A DNA stretch of 64,000 nt from Saposhnikovia divaricata (Eukaryota; Streptophyta; Magnoliopsida; Apiales; Apiaceae). Positions 46,200 through 59,742 of this stretch are shown piece by piece. Each line of letters opens with the position of its first letter. Within the stretch, counting starts at the first letter, position 1. The DNA is taken from contig CM071600.1 of assembly GCA_036435485.1 (NCBI GenBank), positions 58,463,546 to 58,527,545 of the forward strand. Reading direction: 5' to 3'. A model generated the notes under the pieces. The model saw only the letters and a program-made list of their open reading frames with translations. It was not told where the DNA came from and did no database searches. The position numbers and the translations under genes were made by a program.

Positions 46200-49090
46200 A
46201 TGCTGTTAACCCTAACGCATCAGTTGATCAAGAAACACTAAATGTTGGCTTATTAGAAGTTTATGTTCTTTCTCGAACCTCTTTTGATTATACCAGTTGG
46301 TGATCCAGAAAATTAGGTTCTCTTACGAACCAAATTGAAATTTAAGAGAAATTCAATAGTTGAATTTTTCAGTGACAAGAACATGATAGTTCTTTGAACA
46401 TGATATTAAAACCTGAGAGGTTTTAATGAACAACATGAAACCTGATATAATAATAGGTGGTAACAAGTTGTGTGATTACTTTATAGTAATACATTGATTA
46501 CGTGTACTCGTTAAAGAGTAAAAATGAAGCTTTATAGAGAAGAATATAATCTATAAACTCGAGACTGAAAACCAACTTACTACGAAAAATTAAGATGGTA
46601 AAGAATGATTTTTATGATGAATAGTCACTGGGTGAATTTTGTTTCATAACGTGAATATTCATGAGGCCACTGTACCTTACTTGCATTAGATAGTTGGAGT
46701 AGTTGCAGGCTTAATTTACGCTCTAACGTGAGATGCAGAATGATTGTGATCGTTTCGGCCTATCATTTCATTTGAGGATATTAGTTATGAAGAGACTAAT
46801 CATTCCTTAAACAAGATACCATGAAAGGATATAATAGAATTTCCGATTACTTCTGGAATGTATTTTGACATTCTTAGAAATAATTAAAATGTGGGGGCAT
46901 CTTGAAGCGAAAATAATAAAATTTTCTGTGAAGTCTAGAATGTAGAGAAACGTTATTAGATATATTTAAAATGTGAGGGATATCTTGAAGATGTCTTGAT
47001 ACCTATACCTATAAAGGTTAAATGAGATCCAAAATCAATTGAGATATTTTGGATGGATATATAGACAACGATAAAGTCTAACGATATCTTATCGTTTAAA
47101 GATGAATGTAATTTGTGAGATTCATTATAATGCAATTACAGAATCTAGGAATGCTTCTATGCTGAATTAGTAGTTCCTTGTAAATCAGTAATTAAAATTT
47201 TATTCGAATAAACTTATGAGTTATTGGATGAATGTGAGGTTGAACCTAGACAAAACAAAAGACTTGGAAAATTTGTTAGTTCAAAATGTTTGAAATTCTA
47301 CTAGTAGGTAAACCTCAAAGCTTGAGAGAAGCTATGAGAATTCTCTGATGATCCTACGAGAAAAAGGATATCAATAGAGAAATTGACTAGAATTAAGAAG
47401 TCCATAAGTCAAAATTTCTAACACGTATGCTAGAAAATGGAATGTGATACTTTTCAAATAAATATGATCTCTCTATATCCTTTGTGGGGGGAAAAAGGAT
47501 GTTAAGAGATAGAAAGAAGTGATTCTATGTGAAAGAATCGTGTTCAATAACTTATGGATCTTCTTATGAGATAGATGCCATTTGGGCCCATTTACGAGAT
47601 AAATGCCATTGGGGCCCAAAAGAATTCTCAAATTAGAAAATGAATATATGGGTCAAAGGAAAGTAAAAGGTCAGACTAATAATTAAAAGATTACAGTCAA
47701 AAGTGAAGACCTAACTTATTTTATGATATATTCTTCAATTATGAGAATATGGTTCATCAATATGATACTTAAATTGTCGTCGCTGTGAAATTTAGAAGTA
47801 CATCAATGAACTTTGGAACAGTCTTTCTTGGTTTCTCTGGTTAAGGCAGCAGTGGAAAGTTTGTATTTTGGTGATTATGTTGATTGAAATAACATAGTAC
47901 GAAAATTGGCATATAAAATTTGATATTGTTGCGATATGCTTTGACTTCATAATAAACGATATAGTTGCCACTTTGAGAACGCCCAAATTTGGTAATTTAG
48001 TGAATGAGTATTGCCAATTTAGGGATGCTTAAATTTGGTAATGAGATAAATTGAAATTACTAATTTTTGGGATGCTAAAAATTAGTAATGTCAATTATGA
48101 ATTGAAGCCTTAGCTGATGACTGGTAAAGTAATTACCCAAATGTGATTTATGTCAATGTTGAAATGTCAAATTGATTTAAAATCAGTAAATTGACAAGTG
48201 TATGTGTTATTTATACATGAGATGATAAGATTATTGTCTCTAGCAATTTGGATGAGGCTTAAAATTTTGATTTTGGAGATTAAAATCTTAATAACTTTAA
48301 AAGTCCTAAAGGATACGTTTCACACTTTGGTGATGTGAATCTTGAAGAGATCAACGTAACTTAATCTAGTATAGCTAGAATGAATATGTATGATGTATCT
48401 ATCCAAGTATAGATGAACAGGGATCTCTCAAAAATGATTGAAAGTTTGATGTACATTTTAAAATTGTACAAAATCAGATATAGGCTACACAGTGGATAAA
48501 CTGAGTAGGTGCACGAGTCAAATGGAAGCAGGTCTCTTGAATGTGATTGCAATAAGACTAAGGTGTTTCGGATATACTCGTGAGTTTAGGCTGCATTGCA
48601 AAGGATATCTAATTGTACTATGTGGATATAGTATGGATGTTAGAAGTTTGACTTTGAGAACTTAAAAATCATTAGTGAATTTAGCTCACATTAGCAAAAG
48701 CAACCATGTCATGGAAATCCTAAAAAGATGAGTAAACATAGCTCGATTCACAATGGAATACGAGTCTATTATATAATATGTATGCATGTAAGAGGCTAAA
48801 TTAGTAGTCACTTTGTAATGGATATTCCTAAATGACAAGAAAATGTGTCTTCAATATGCATATTTTATGTGAATAATTTGCAAATTGGGAGATCACATTG
48901 TTGTGTATGCAATGGTATGTCTTGCCTCTATGATGAGGACATAATACCATTAATTAACTACTCTCAACGAGAATTATCAGGATTGACTTGTAAAGTGAAA
49001 TGATAATGTTGTGGATCCACTAACCAGATGGTTAAACCAAGATAATTTGGTTGTGCCAAGAGAATATGGTTATATTGAGAGTTAGTTGTA
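46200..49090 (+). pseudogene. Very decayed Copia pol relic
   Basis: Stops in every frame. The clearest sign is the end: DNVVDPLT at about 49003-49026, like the ADPLTK tail of Copia RNase H, followed further on by tgtgggggattg (49739-49750), a Copia-type polypurine tract. Upstream parts are only loosely Copia-like. Confidence 0.45.
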
Positions 49091-49984
49091 AATCATCGAG
49101 AGGGATGGGCCTTAAGCCTATTACTTAATGGCGTCTTGGTGGACACTCAACCATTGCTGACTGGAGATCTCAATAACTTGGTTCAATAGGCCAACTAAAT
49201 CATTATGACCAAATCACTATGGGGGTAACCCCAAGCCTGTTCCTATGATAAGGAAACAGTGAGACCCATAAGGTACGAGGTTTAACTTTATGCTTTTAAT
49301 GATCTTTGAAGAATACATAGAATTCAGAATGCATCAAATTCAGTTAAGTAAACGCGGGTTAGCCTATAAGATAAAGATCACCTATGTGGGAGAGAAGTAG
49401 GGCCGCTTCAAAGGAGAATTGCGAGGCACAATTCTTTAGAAACTCCTGCAGAACCAGGACGATGTTCCATGACCGAAATGCATATAATCATGAGAACTGA
49501 ATAAGGCAGAAAGGGTATAGTGATAAGTATACCATCATTCACACAAACTGTTGAATAGTTCAAGGACATCGCATCATACTGTCTACCAGTAAAGTCAGTA
49601 TACTTACTCGAGTGAAGGTTCAAGGAGCATTCTCTACCTATCGTATACTATATCTGACCGTAGAAACTATGACCAAGTCAAGATCCGTGTCTATCTGTCT
49701 GTCTGTATGGTATGTGCTACTAGACCATCAATCTCATTTGTGGGGGATTGTTCCATTATAATTTGGAAGATAGATTTAAATAAAAATAGAGTTTTGGGAA
49801 CCTCCCCTTGATAAAAATAATCATAATAAGACTTAGAAATATTTTACATAATATTTGAAGGTCGAAGATAATATTTGAATAAAATAAATCATTTTTAAAA
49901 CTAGTTAAAAGAATTAAATAAATATTCAAAGAATATTTATTAAATCATAAATATTTAAAGAATATTCTTAATATAAAATATTGC

Positions 49985-50200
49985 TCATAAATAACCCTCG
50001 AATGAATATATAAAAATATTCACTAAATAAATAAATCCTCGAATAAGTATTCAAAATAATATCCATTAAATAAATCAACCTTAAATGAATATTCAAAATA
50101 ATATTCGTTAAATAATTAAAGCTCAAATGAATATTCAAAATAATATTCATTAAATAAATAAAACTCAAATGAATATTCAAAACAATATTCATTAAAGAAA
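49985..50200. repeat. ~43-bp AT-rich tandem repeat, about five units
   Basis: Units have aatgaatattcaaaataata then ttcattaaataaataaa and ctcaaatg. It lies after the Copia-type polypurine tract, in presumed LTR sequence. Confidence 0.75.
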
Positions 50201-50444
50201 TAATGGAAAAATATTTATTTAAATATTTTCCTCAGAAAATAATCACAATATATACAGAAATACTGACTCCCGGTCTATACTTGAAGAATGAGATTCATAT
50301 GTCCTTCACTAAGGATCTTAGCAATACCTGGCTTATAACCAATATATCACATCTAACTTGTAAGCCAATATCAAGTCATAAAACAAGTATATATCACAAT
50401 AATTTGAAAGCAGGCATGCATCTATAAATATCTGGTAGGGATAG

Positions 50445-52709
50445 TGTGTCCTGGGTCAGTCCGGTAATCTATAAATAATCAAAATATTCGAGATTAATCA
50501 CTTAACGTTTTGAAAGGTTAAGTATATAGTTTACTTAAACTAAAATATGTTTTCAAGTTAACTCGCCCGGCACATCCTAATATAACCATTATTAACACCG
50601 TTATTACCCGACACTTACTTGTTAACAAGGCATGTCATTACACTTACACTTGGTAAGTACTTAAGTCATATAATTTCTAAGGTCGGTCGTTTGCTAGGAA
50701 AGATTATACCTCGAGATTTATCGATAGTTTTCTAAGTGGTTTTCCAAAGTTAACGCCAAGTGTTCTTTTTAAGGTTCCCTCGCACTTAACCTTGATTCGA
50801 ACATTTTTATAAAATCGAAAAACGATCATTTTGACATGAGGTCTTCTCTCACACCTTCCTTATGATCTCTAATTTTTAATTATTAAGATTTGCCACTGAA
50901 TTATTCATGATAAGGGAGTTCTATTTCCGTTACGAACTCGCACTTACGGTTTTGAACCACTTTTACTAAATCGGCCATATCTCCTAAACCTTAAGTCCAT
51001 TTGTTTCGATTTTCGTGCCAAAACGATCTATGACTCGAGATCTACAAGGGCAGCTCATGTAATCATCAAGATCAGAAAATTGAGGCTACTGGTGTTATGC
51101 ACGAATTTTAAGGGTTAACGAAATTTCGGCATTACGACGGCTATAAATCGGATATTTCCAAAATTACAATCCTCCCACAAACATGGTTTCCACTCCAAAT
51201 CACATATACATGTTATTTAACATTGAACTAAGTCCAATCACTGCCTTTCCGTTCATCTAAACCATTTAATCATAAATCAAAGCCCAATCACATCTTTAAG
51301 TTCTTATACATGCATAAAACAACATCATCATCCTAACTAATCCAAAACCACCAAGAACTTAAAAGAAAAGCTAGGGTTTCTTGAGAGATATACCTTCCTT
51401 GGAGTGTGTAAAGACCTTACTAAGCCTTTTATAACCCTTGTATATCCTTAATATGGCTTAGATCATCAAAAGAAATCAAGAAAACAAAGTTAGTTCTAGA
51501 GAGTTACTATTCATCATCATCTTTGATTATTTTATTCACCACTCAAAACTTGGAATCAATGGCTCAAATTTATAGGATAACTATGATATGAAATGTAGTA
51601 CTCACCTATTTAATCTTGAGATTTAAGGATGGTTGGAAGTGTGATTTCTCCTCTTGAATTCTTGCTTGGCCGAAGGTGATGAAAATGGAGAGAAATGGAG
51701 TTTCTTTTGCTTGGCTATGATCTCATCTAGTCTTAACCTATTTAATCTTGAGATTTAAGGATGGTTGGAAGTGTGTATTACTGAGATATTATCTCATAAA
51801 GTGGCTTTATTATAATGATTATGTCACCTCCAATAGCTCATCATGCATCCAAGTGTTGTGTTTTTGTGGTATGATGAGGTAATGTGCTAAGTACTTGGTT
51901 TGGTTTCTAATTATCCTAGTTCCTTTGGTAACCAACTAAGTTACTTGATCCTATCCACTTGAACATGTTTGTATCTTGGCTCTCTTCTTGTTTCTTTGCC
52001 CAGTTATTGCTCAATTTCATTGCTCGTTCGGAGGAATATCTCAAGTATTTATTGTTAGGGTTTTACCGGAAACCTTCTTAATATTTATACTACCATTCTC
52101 AATCCTCCTTTATAATCTTGAATTTAAATTCCTCAAATCTCTTTAATAAACCCTTAAATCCTTCAGTGTCCAGGAAAATCTCGGAAAAAATAAAAGTGCT
52201 ATTTTTCTGAATCTGATATCATTTACATACACTTATTCTTCCTATAGATCATCAATACGAACTCAGAAATCTATTCTGAATACTTCTATATAGTTTCGTC
52301 TGATAATATTCCAATTTCCACCAAAGACAATATTCATTTCTTATTCTCTCTTTATTACTTGTACTTAGAAAAATGCTCTCGCGCTTTCTCGAGCGTTCCT
52401 ATCTCTTTTACGGAATCACTAGACTTATACTAGATATTGATTTGGATGACATTAGGTACCAGATATCGATTTGGATGACATGAGAATATTTCCTTTCTTG
52501 GAATACCATAGCTTACTTTCTTGACGATAGATCATTCTAATCTAAGTTGTCAACCAATTGCATTGTTCATGGCATATAAACATTTGAATCCAAATCCATT
52601 AAATATTCATTCATTAAACTCATTGATACATTGTAGTCGTAACCACTATTCGTTCATACTCCATTAAATAATAAAATTTTTAATTCCTCCAAAAATCTGG
52701 GTTCTTACA
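50445..52709 (-). mobile_element. Reverse-oriented Gypsy-type solo-LTR-like block
   Basis: On the minus strand it starts tgtaagaacccagatttttg, close to the LARD LTR start (tgtaagatcccagatt), and its other end reads gactgacccaggacaca, like the LARD's ctgaccccggat near its LTR end. The right edge is sharp because a reading frame begins at 52711. The left edge is less certain and target duplications were not confirmed. Confidence 0.5.
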
Positions 52710-52710
52710 A

Positions 52711-55700
52711 ATTGACTCTGTTCAGGGTCAATCAGGTAAGATTGTTCTACACTTAGGACAAGACTCATTTGATATTACTGAATCTGTTGTTAATTCAGTA
52801 CTTCACTTACCTGTTAGTATGAATTTTGAGAATGTACCATCTAATGATAATGTTAGAACTATGTTGTCTGAATTAGGTTATACTGGACCTCTAGATAACA
52901 TGAGCCAGTTAAACATATCTTTCTTAAGAAAGAATGGTCTTTCTTCTTTGACCAACTTGCTAAATGTTTTGCTGGTAAATGTAGTTCTTTTCAACAAATT
53001 ACTTCTGTTACATCATACATTGGATATAGTTTTCTTTATAACAGAGTAATTAACATTGGTCACATTACCTTAAGTCATATTTGTATCAAACTTGGGTCGA
53101 GAGATCAAGATAGGAAAATGGTTTATTATCACAGATTCATGAAATTGTTTATTAACCATTTTATTCCTGATGTTGAAGCTAGATTTGGTAGAGAACACAG
53201 TGTTTCTTCTTATATACAGCAAAAGAGAATTTTCTCTGATATTACAAAGAAGGACAGTGAAAAGAATGTAAATGAGATACCTGCTATGCACTATCCACAT
53301 CATGTTCAGGTATTTCTTACAACTCATCTTCCTACTATCTACAATTCTTCTTTCTTTTGTGGTGAAATGACTCAGGAATCTGATTTGGCGGAGAACCCCC
53401 CTGTGTCTACCCAAGTAACCCAAAACATTAAAGTCTCTGAAATAATTCAAGAACCAAGTTTTGATCCACAGCCTATTGTTTCAAAGCAATCAACCTCTGG
53501 TGTTTCTCAAAAGACATCAGTTGTAAAGAAGAGAAGATTTGTTGTTTCTAGTAGTAGTTCTAGTGAAGATGATGATAATATGTCTCTTGCTGAGAGAGCA
53601 AAATTGAAGGCTGCAATTCAACTTTCTAAGCTAGGAGAAAAAGATGAAAAACCTAGTCACAGCCAGGCTACAGTCTCTCAAAAGGTTGTAGTTCTTAAAA
53701 AGGGAAAACAGTTACTAGATACTGTCTCTCAGAAGATTGTGTCTATTGAAAAATGATCTCATCCCAATATCACTTCTGTGTCTACACCTCTTGAGTCTTC
53801 TCAAGATAAATCTGTTGCTCACTATACTAGGAGAACAAGGAGAAAGATTCATTTGTCACCGACACACACAGAGTTTAGTTCAACTAACATTCTGCAGGTC
53901 TCTAAAAATGAAGGTATATCTTAGTCATCAATTGACAAGAGAGATCTTGATATTGATTCTTCGTGGGAAATTACATTGACATACAGACTGGCTATGCAAG
54001 TTATTTCTATTAAAGTTAAGCTTTCCAGGCCTGTTCTAGATTTTCTGGTTGAAAGAGTTCCTAAACTTTCATTTCCTGAAGAATATGGACTTCTACATCA
54101 AAGACTTGACTTGATGAAGATGCATTTCTATATATTTGTCAAAAAGGAATTACGCATGTCATTTGGACTTTCAAAGCATGGTGCACTTCAATCTCTTCAT
54201 ACATATTCGTTTGACAAAGATTACATTATTGAAGATGCTCCAACACAAGGTGAACAAGAGGAGGTAGTAGTTAGCGGAATGCAGTCAACAGAAGATACTA
54301 TTGCACCAGTGGTGGATAGTAGTATGGATCAGATCACAGACGCTGTAACACAAGAACTATCGAGTCAGAGGTTGGATGACTCAGGAACTGTGATGTCTGA
54401 TGCTGAAAGGTCTTCTGTGATGACTGAAATTGCAAGTGAAATGCCCTATGATATGAGAGGAATGACTTTGATTGATTTTCCTGAAGATCAAACAAATATT
54501 GTTCAGTCAGAGTCTATCTATCTTGAGGGTGTGTCTCAGCAAACAACACTTAAAGACGGTGACACACAAACTGTGGTGCCTAATGAAGTATTACTAAAGG
54601 CATTAGAGTTTAGTGTAGATCCTGAAAGTGGTATACTGGAGCCTATAGTTTCTAAAAGGATAGTAGATGCTTGTGAGGGTTCAGAAACTATAGCAGCTCA
54701 CTTCGTGGAGAAAAGCTCAAGCCCCTTGCCATATAAGGAACCCTCTCTCCATGTGAGTTCAGGTATAAAAACTTCTTCTAACCCCTATTTTTCTGTAGGT
54801 CATGAGAGCACTTATCCAAATTTGAGTGATACACTTGAAAAGATGGACTTAGATCCACAAACAGAGAGGCTGGCTCCTGACCAGGCAAAAGGAGTGGTAG
54901 AAAGAGTGTTGACTTTAGATACTCAAAGTGAGAATGAGGGTATGAATGATCAACTCCATAGTGAGGGAGAGGAAATTCGAAAACCACCATCGTTTGATTT
55001 CTGGGATCAGGTTTTTCCTGAATCTTGGTCTGAAAACCTTGGTATGGATGCTGGTACTTATTCTTTTATCAAAATTTATGAGAGACATGACTTAGCAAAT
55101 CACAACGCAAAGCCAGAAGTTAAAGCTCAGCAACAGAAAGAAAGGCTTGCAGGAATTATCGATAGAAGAGTTGAAAGGCTAAGACAATCTCTTACTCCAC
55201 ATGTACCAGAAGAAATTCCTAATGATCCTAGTATTCCTTTGTATGTACTTCCAATATCAGCTAGAACTGAGACATCACCTGTACCCGATCACTCTCAGGA
55301 GGAGTCAGGATTTATAGATGTTAGTACACAGGATACTGGTGAAGGACAGGATGATCATATTTCAGCTCCAGATCAGAAAGATGAAGCTGTTTGTAATTCT
55401 ACTCAAGTATTATTACTTGAATATCATTCTACTTCAGTAGAGCATGCTACACAGGCAACTTCTTCTACAATGATTGATGATAAAGTTCTTTCTGCATCTG
55501 AGTCTGAAGAAACAACAAGCACTTCCAATATTGAAGTTAATTCTGAAGTTCTAAAGGATATTCAAAATTCTCAAACTGCTATTCAATCAAGATTTCAAAT
55601 ACTTGAAGATAACCAAGTCACTATTATGGAAAATCAAGCAGTTCCGATGAATCTCATTTGTTCTGTTACTGAATCTCTTGGTATTAATGTTGTTGATGTC

Positions 55701-55799
55701 AAAAAGGGGGAGATAAAGACAATTCAAAGACAACAGACTGAAGGACATAAAGGAAGAACTGGTGACAGAGGTGAATCTCAACAGGGAAGTGGTAAATGA
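52711..55799 (+). pseudogene. Long retroelement-associated reading frame, no gag/pol similarity recognised
   Basis: About 1,030 codons. One frameshift near 52930 and two stops (TGA at 53754-53756, TAG near 53925) are the only breaks; the last part, 53976-55799, is open for 607 codons. The N-terminal region (52711-53340) has an ordered look, with WSFFFDQ- and CFAGKCSSFQQIT-like words that I associate with uncharacterised plant retroelement proteins. A basic-serine-acidic stretch follows (KKRRF, then a Ser run, then EDDD, about 53535-53580). The rest is acidic and Ser/Thr/Glu-rich, ending in a possible coiled coil (about 55540-55690). No RT, integrase or protease motif and no clear membrane span. 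It lies about 190 bases before a polypurine tract and LTR, where Sireviruses keep their extra env-like frame; that role is inference. Confidence 0.6.
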
Positions 55800-55977
55800 A
55801 ACGAAGCATCAAAATAGTTGAATTCTTTCTAAGTTTATAAGTACTAGATACCATGTCTGCATCTGAAGAAAGGAGGTACTTAACTTCATGAACTTAAATT
55901 CATAAATTCTATTCTTGTTGTATTGTTATATGTTTTGACATCAACAACTCAGATTTATGCTTCAGATCTTAAAGCAT

Positions 55978-55991
55978 AAATAGGGGGAGAT
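55978..55991 (+). promoter_or_regulatory. Polypurine tract
   Basis: aaatagggggagat directly before an LTR start, typical of Copia elements. Confidence 0.8.
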
Positions 55992-56704
55992 TGTTAGGAA
56001 TAATTTATGAGTTGTGATGTTTAGAATAGAATTTACATATACTTCTTGTAATATCCTGATCTTATAAAGGATTTAGCTTTTTGTATAGGATATATGTGTT
56101 AGACAGTAATCTGTAGAGTTTAGTCAGGAACAGGGTGTCAAGGACTACATTTCAGGAACTATGAACAGATCCTGATATGACAAGTCAAATCCTGATGGGA
56201 TGTCAAGTCATGATACAATGTGAAATCCTGATATCAGTCATACTACTGATGATGTCATTATGGATGCTACAGAAACTAGAAAGTGATATAAAACAGGATC
56301 GTTGTTTTGAGGAACAGCAAGAAGTTATCATGAATGAAAGAGTTTACTTTTGATGGAAACTATCAACTAGATGGCAGAACATTACCATTTATAGATTATT
56401 ACTTTCTGTTATTAGTTGATAGACAGCATTATAAATACGCTCTCATTATCATTGTAATGAGCGTTCCTGCGAGAGCTTAGTGTAAGGTTTGTATTCGAGA
56501 GTCCGAAACAAACAGAGAGAGATTTGTATTGTCAGCAATTGCTAAAGGTATTTGTACACCTTTAGTAGAGTTTGTATTTGATCTTATTAATACAAACAAG
56601 ATTTATTTATTCGTTTGTTCTTGTTTATTTGATCAAGCAAATATCAGACACGATTACTTATACTTGTATTCAACCCCCCTTCTAAAAGTATATTCGGTTT
56701 AACA
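55992..56704 (+). repeat. 3' LTR of the element carrying the long reading frame
   Basis: Starts tgttaggaataatttatg and ends ttcggtttaaca after caaccccccttct. The TGTTA...TAACA ends are inverse. 713 bases. The 5' partner was not found in the window; gtatg follows at 56705. Confidence 0.8.
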
Positions 56705-56875
56705 GTATGCTCATATATATCGTCAAGTGAATTAATTAGTTTCTTGCAATTTTTTATTATATATTTTAGATATATAATTTGTCTATATCGTACAGGATTG
56801 ACAACAGGTAGTTAACATCTCCTTCCCCCATTGTTGTTGATGTTGAACAAGCAATCAATTTTATTATCCTATACT

Positions 56876-59161
56876 GATAAGTGGAGAGGAAAAAAAACCC
56901 TACGAGAGTTCATGGGTGTGAGAAGATCTTGCGAGAGTTCGTGGGTGGGAGAAAAAGATCCCGCGAGAGTTCGTGGGTGAGAATAGAAAAAAAAATCTAT
57001 GAGAGTTCATGGATTTGAGAAAAGAAAACTCCTACAAGAGTTTGTGGGGGCTAGAAAAAACAAACCTGTGAGAGATCGTGGGGAAGAAAAAAATATGCGA
57101 GAGTGTTTGGATATGAAAGAAAGAAAAATCATGAGAACGAAGATGATGATAAAGCGAAAGCACCATAACGATGATGATAGATTTGTGGTGGATTTTTGGA
57201 AAAAACTATATATCCCAAACGACAAAAAAACAGAGATTTTAAGAAGAATCGTGACATGCGATGAGGACAAAGATGATGAAGACGAGGATGAAAAATTTAT
57301 CACAACGAGGAGATGATTCAAGTGGATGATCATGATGATTGAAGCGGATGATTCAATTTATTTATTTTTAATTTTTGCAAACTCTCAAGTGAGTTTGAGG
57401 GAGGATGTTGACATATATCTTATAAATATTATTATGGAAAAATATGGGGAGTTTTCAAAAAAAAATTTATATTGTTTTAAATTATATTTTTCACTTTTAA
57501 TAAAAATAATACATATACTTTATAATTATATATATACTAAAATAATAACATAGATACTTTAATTTATAATAATAATTAATTAATTTGTTGATTTGTATTT
57601 TATTATTTTGAATCTATTTTTGGAATTTTATTTTAGTTTATTTACAAATGTAATACTACATCTATAATTTTTGCAAAAAAATAATATGACCAAATGAAAA
57701 TATGATTTTTCCAATAAAATTGCATTTATTAGTTAATTCATTTCTGTCTTTTTATTGTAAATTTAAGAAACGTGTTTGTTGTATAACTTATAAGTAAATA
57801 TTTTATAATATTTATTAGTTAAAATTTTCTTCAAGGACATTTTTTTTATTTCATTATTTTGGGGTATTTTATTTTTAAAATATTAGATTCTATAAGACAT
57901 ATTTGAAACATGTTAGGTAGTATATATAATTTTTCTTTTTCATTTTTAAATTAATTATTTAACACACGTGTGATTATCTAAAATTGTTTAGAGTTTTTGT
58001 TATGGAGTTTTTTCTTGTGTGGGAAATGTTTTTTTCTGAGTGTTTTGAACTCTTTTGAAATTTTCTATTGATATTAAATATTTAATATGTTTGAATATTA
58101 TTTTTATTATTTCTGTTTATTAAATGCTTTTCGTATGTTTATGATATAATGTGTTATATTGATTAACTTTTTTCAAAAATAACTTGTTACATGTATTACA
58201 TTTTTTCTTAGTTAATTTTTTTTATATGCATTATATAAAAGTTTTTTGTGAATTTTAGTTTACCGAATTTAGTATTTATTTAAAATTAACATTTGTTTTG
58301 TAAATATATTTTGGTAAATTTTGATGAATTTTGGTGTCATTTCTAATTATTAAATGTTTTTTTAGCATTTTTGAAGTTTAGTTTACCAATTTCTGAGTAC
58401 ATTTTAAAAAACATTTTTTTGCTTTGTAATTGAATGTCAATAAAAAGTCTAAAATAAAAAAAACAACTATCTAAAATTTAATTTATTATTTTGCAATTTA
58501 TTAATAATTTTTTTAAAGAGTTTTTTTACTAAATATTTTAAAATTTAATAATTTTATCAATTTCATTGTCAAAAATATATACATTCAATTTTAATTTTTT
58601 GATGAATAAGTTTTCTCATTATTTATTTACAACTTATTAATTTTGAAATTAATATTTAAACTATTATAGGTAATAATTTAAATTTTGAGTATTTTTTTTT
58701 ATTATTTTCCAATTATTATTTACTTCAATTATTTCAAATAAAATTAATTCTATTTAATATGCTGGATATATTATTACATGGTAATTATAAAATTTTGAAT
58801 ATTTTTTATTAATACAATGTATCGATACAAATGTATTATATTATTAGATTGATGTAATGGTTAAGATTAGTTTATAGTTTCTATTTTAATTTTGGTTTCT
58901 ATTTATCACTTGCATATATATACATATATATACATATTTTAGTATAGTAGTATAGTATAAATTTCATTCCTCTTTCTTGTTTTCTAGTTAAAATTTTGTA
59001 AACATTCCTTTTTAAGATTAATGCAATTTCTAGTTTTCTTTATTTTCACATCTTGTTCTTTCCTTTATAATCAAGCTATGACCTTTCGTAATTCCCAAAG
59101 TAGCGTAATGCTACATAATTTGGGTTAAGAAGAACATTTTTAATTTCTTGTTCTTAGTTAT
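56876..59161. other. AT-rich intergenic region with a minisatellite
   Basis: 56893-57110 carries about seven degenerate units of 30-40 bases built on gcgagagttcgtggg. A frame of 105 codons (56999-57316, Lys/Asp/Glu-rich, no known domain) overlaps it and is doubtful. 57330-58850 is very AT-rich without recognisable content. At 58860-58915 a piece (agtttctattttaa, ggtttctattt) resembles one end of the (TA)n-flanked MITEs. Confidence 0.5.
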
Positions 59162-59724
59162 TGATGTGGGCAAAAAATAAGCCCTAAAGACATAATTAAT
59201 GATGCATTAATTACCTAGTTTGGTCCAAACATGAGGCCCAATAAGAAGGCCCGGAACCCTAGTTGGGCTTGAATTCGTTATACATGGATTAAGGATGCAG
59301 CCTGTATCGGGGACGCTTTGATTTAGAACTCAGAAATCTACAAGGAAACTGAATCCTTGATTGACACAAATTAGAACCACCGACTTTGAGGAAGACTTAG
59401 CGTCCAAGGCTCCTAATTTAACATGGAAACAGACTCCTACAAGATAGGATCTGGAACCTTCTCTAAGGAGGTGACTTGCCTACCAAGTCACCTAACCCTA
59501 CTCCGAATCTTAGGCTCCCGACGCCTATATAAGGGCCTGGCCCCTCATTCTCCGAACTACGTCTTGGATTGATTCTCAACTCTGAGATACGTAGACATCT
59601 TGCAAGGACCGTTTTGTCTCAAAACGCAAGAACAACCATTAAAACTTGAAGCTCACCAACCCTTGTATTTAATACATACAAACCCTAGCCGTAATTTACA
59701 AATCCTCGTTTTTATTCCACAACA
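59162..59724 (+). repeat. 5' LTR of Tat/Ogre-like Gypsy element
   Basis: Starts tgatgtgggcaaaaaataag and ends ttattccacaaca. A TATA-like cctatataagggcc (about 59525-59538) is in the right place. A primer-site-like tttggcaccatctgtggga follows, similar to the tggcgccgtctgtggga sites of Tat/Athila Gypsy elements. The 3' LTR is not in the window. Confidence 0.75.
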
Positions 59725-59742
59725 TTTGGCACCATCTGTGGG
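59725..59742 (+). promoter_or_regulatory. Primer-binding site, non-Met type
   Basis: tttggcaccatctgtggg directly after the LTR; it differs from the tRNA-Met-type sites of the other elements here. Confidence 0.65.

Larger units (their letters stand above)
43732..56806. mobile_element. 13-kb composite LTR-type insertion in the 3' flank of ATL copy 2
   Basis: It starts tgttggaaaaac and ends gattgacaaca (TG...CA), flanked by ggtag at 43727-43731 and 56807-56811. Copy 1 shows the uninterrupted site at about 3099-3103. I could not find full matching LTRs for these outer ends, so the outer element may be a solo or partial LTR filled by later insertions: hAT-, CACTA- and Stowaway-type pieces, a Copia relic, a reverse Gypsy-type LTR and an element with a long reading frame. 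Confidence 0.75.

Noticed and set aside
53070..53450. 126-codon minus-strand frame
   Set aside because: It is the shadow of the long plus-strand reading frame, which has coherent codon use and composition on either side.
56999..57316. 105-codon Lys/Asp/Glu-rich frame as a gene
   Set aside because: It overlaps a degenerate minisatellite, has no recognisable domain and lies in an AT-rich region without other gene signs.
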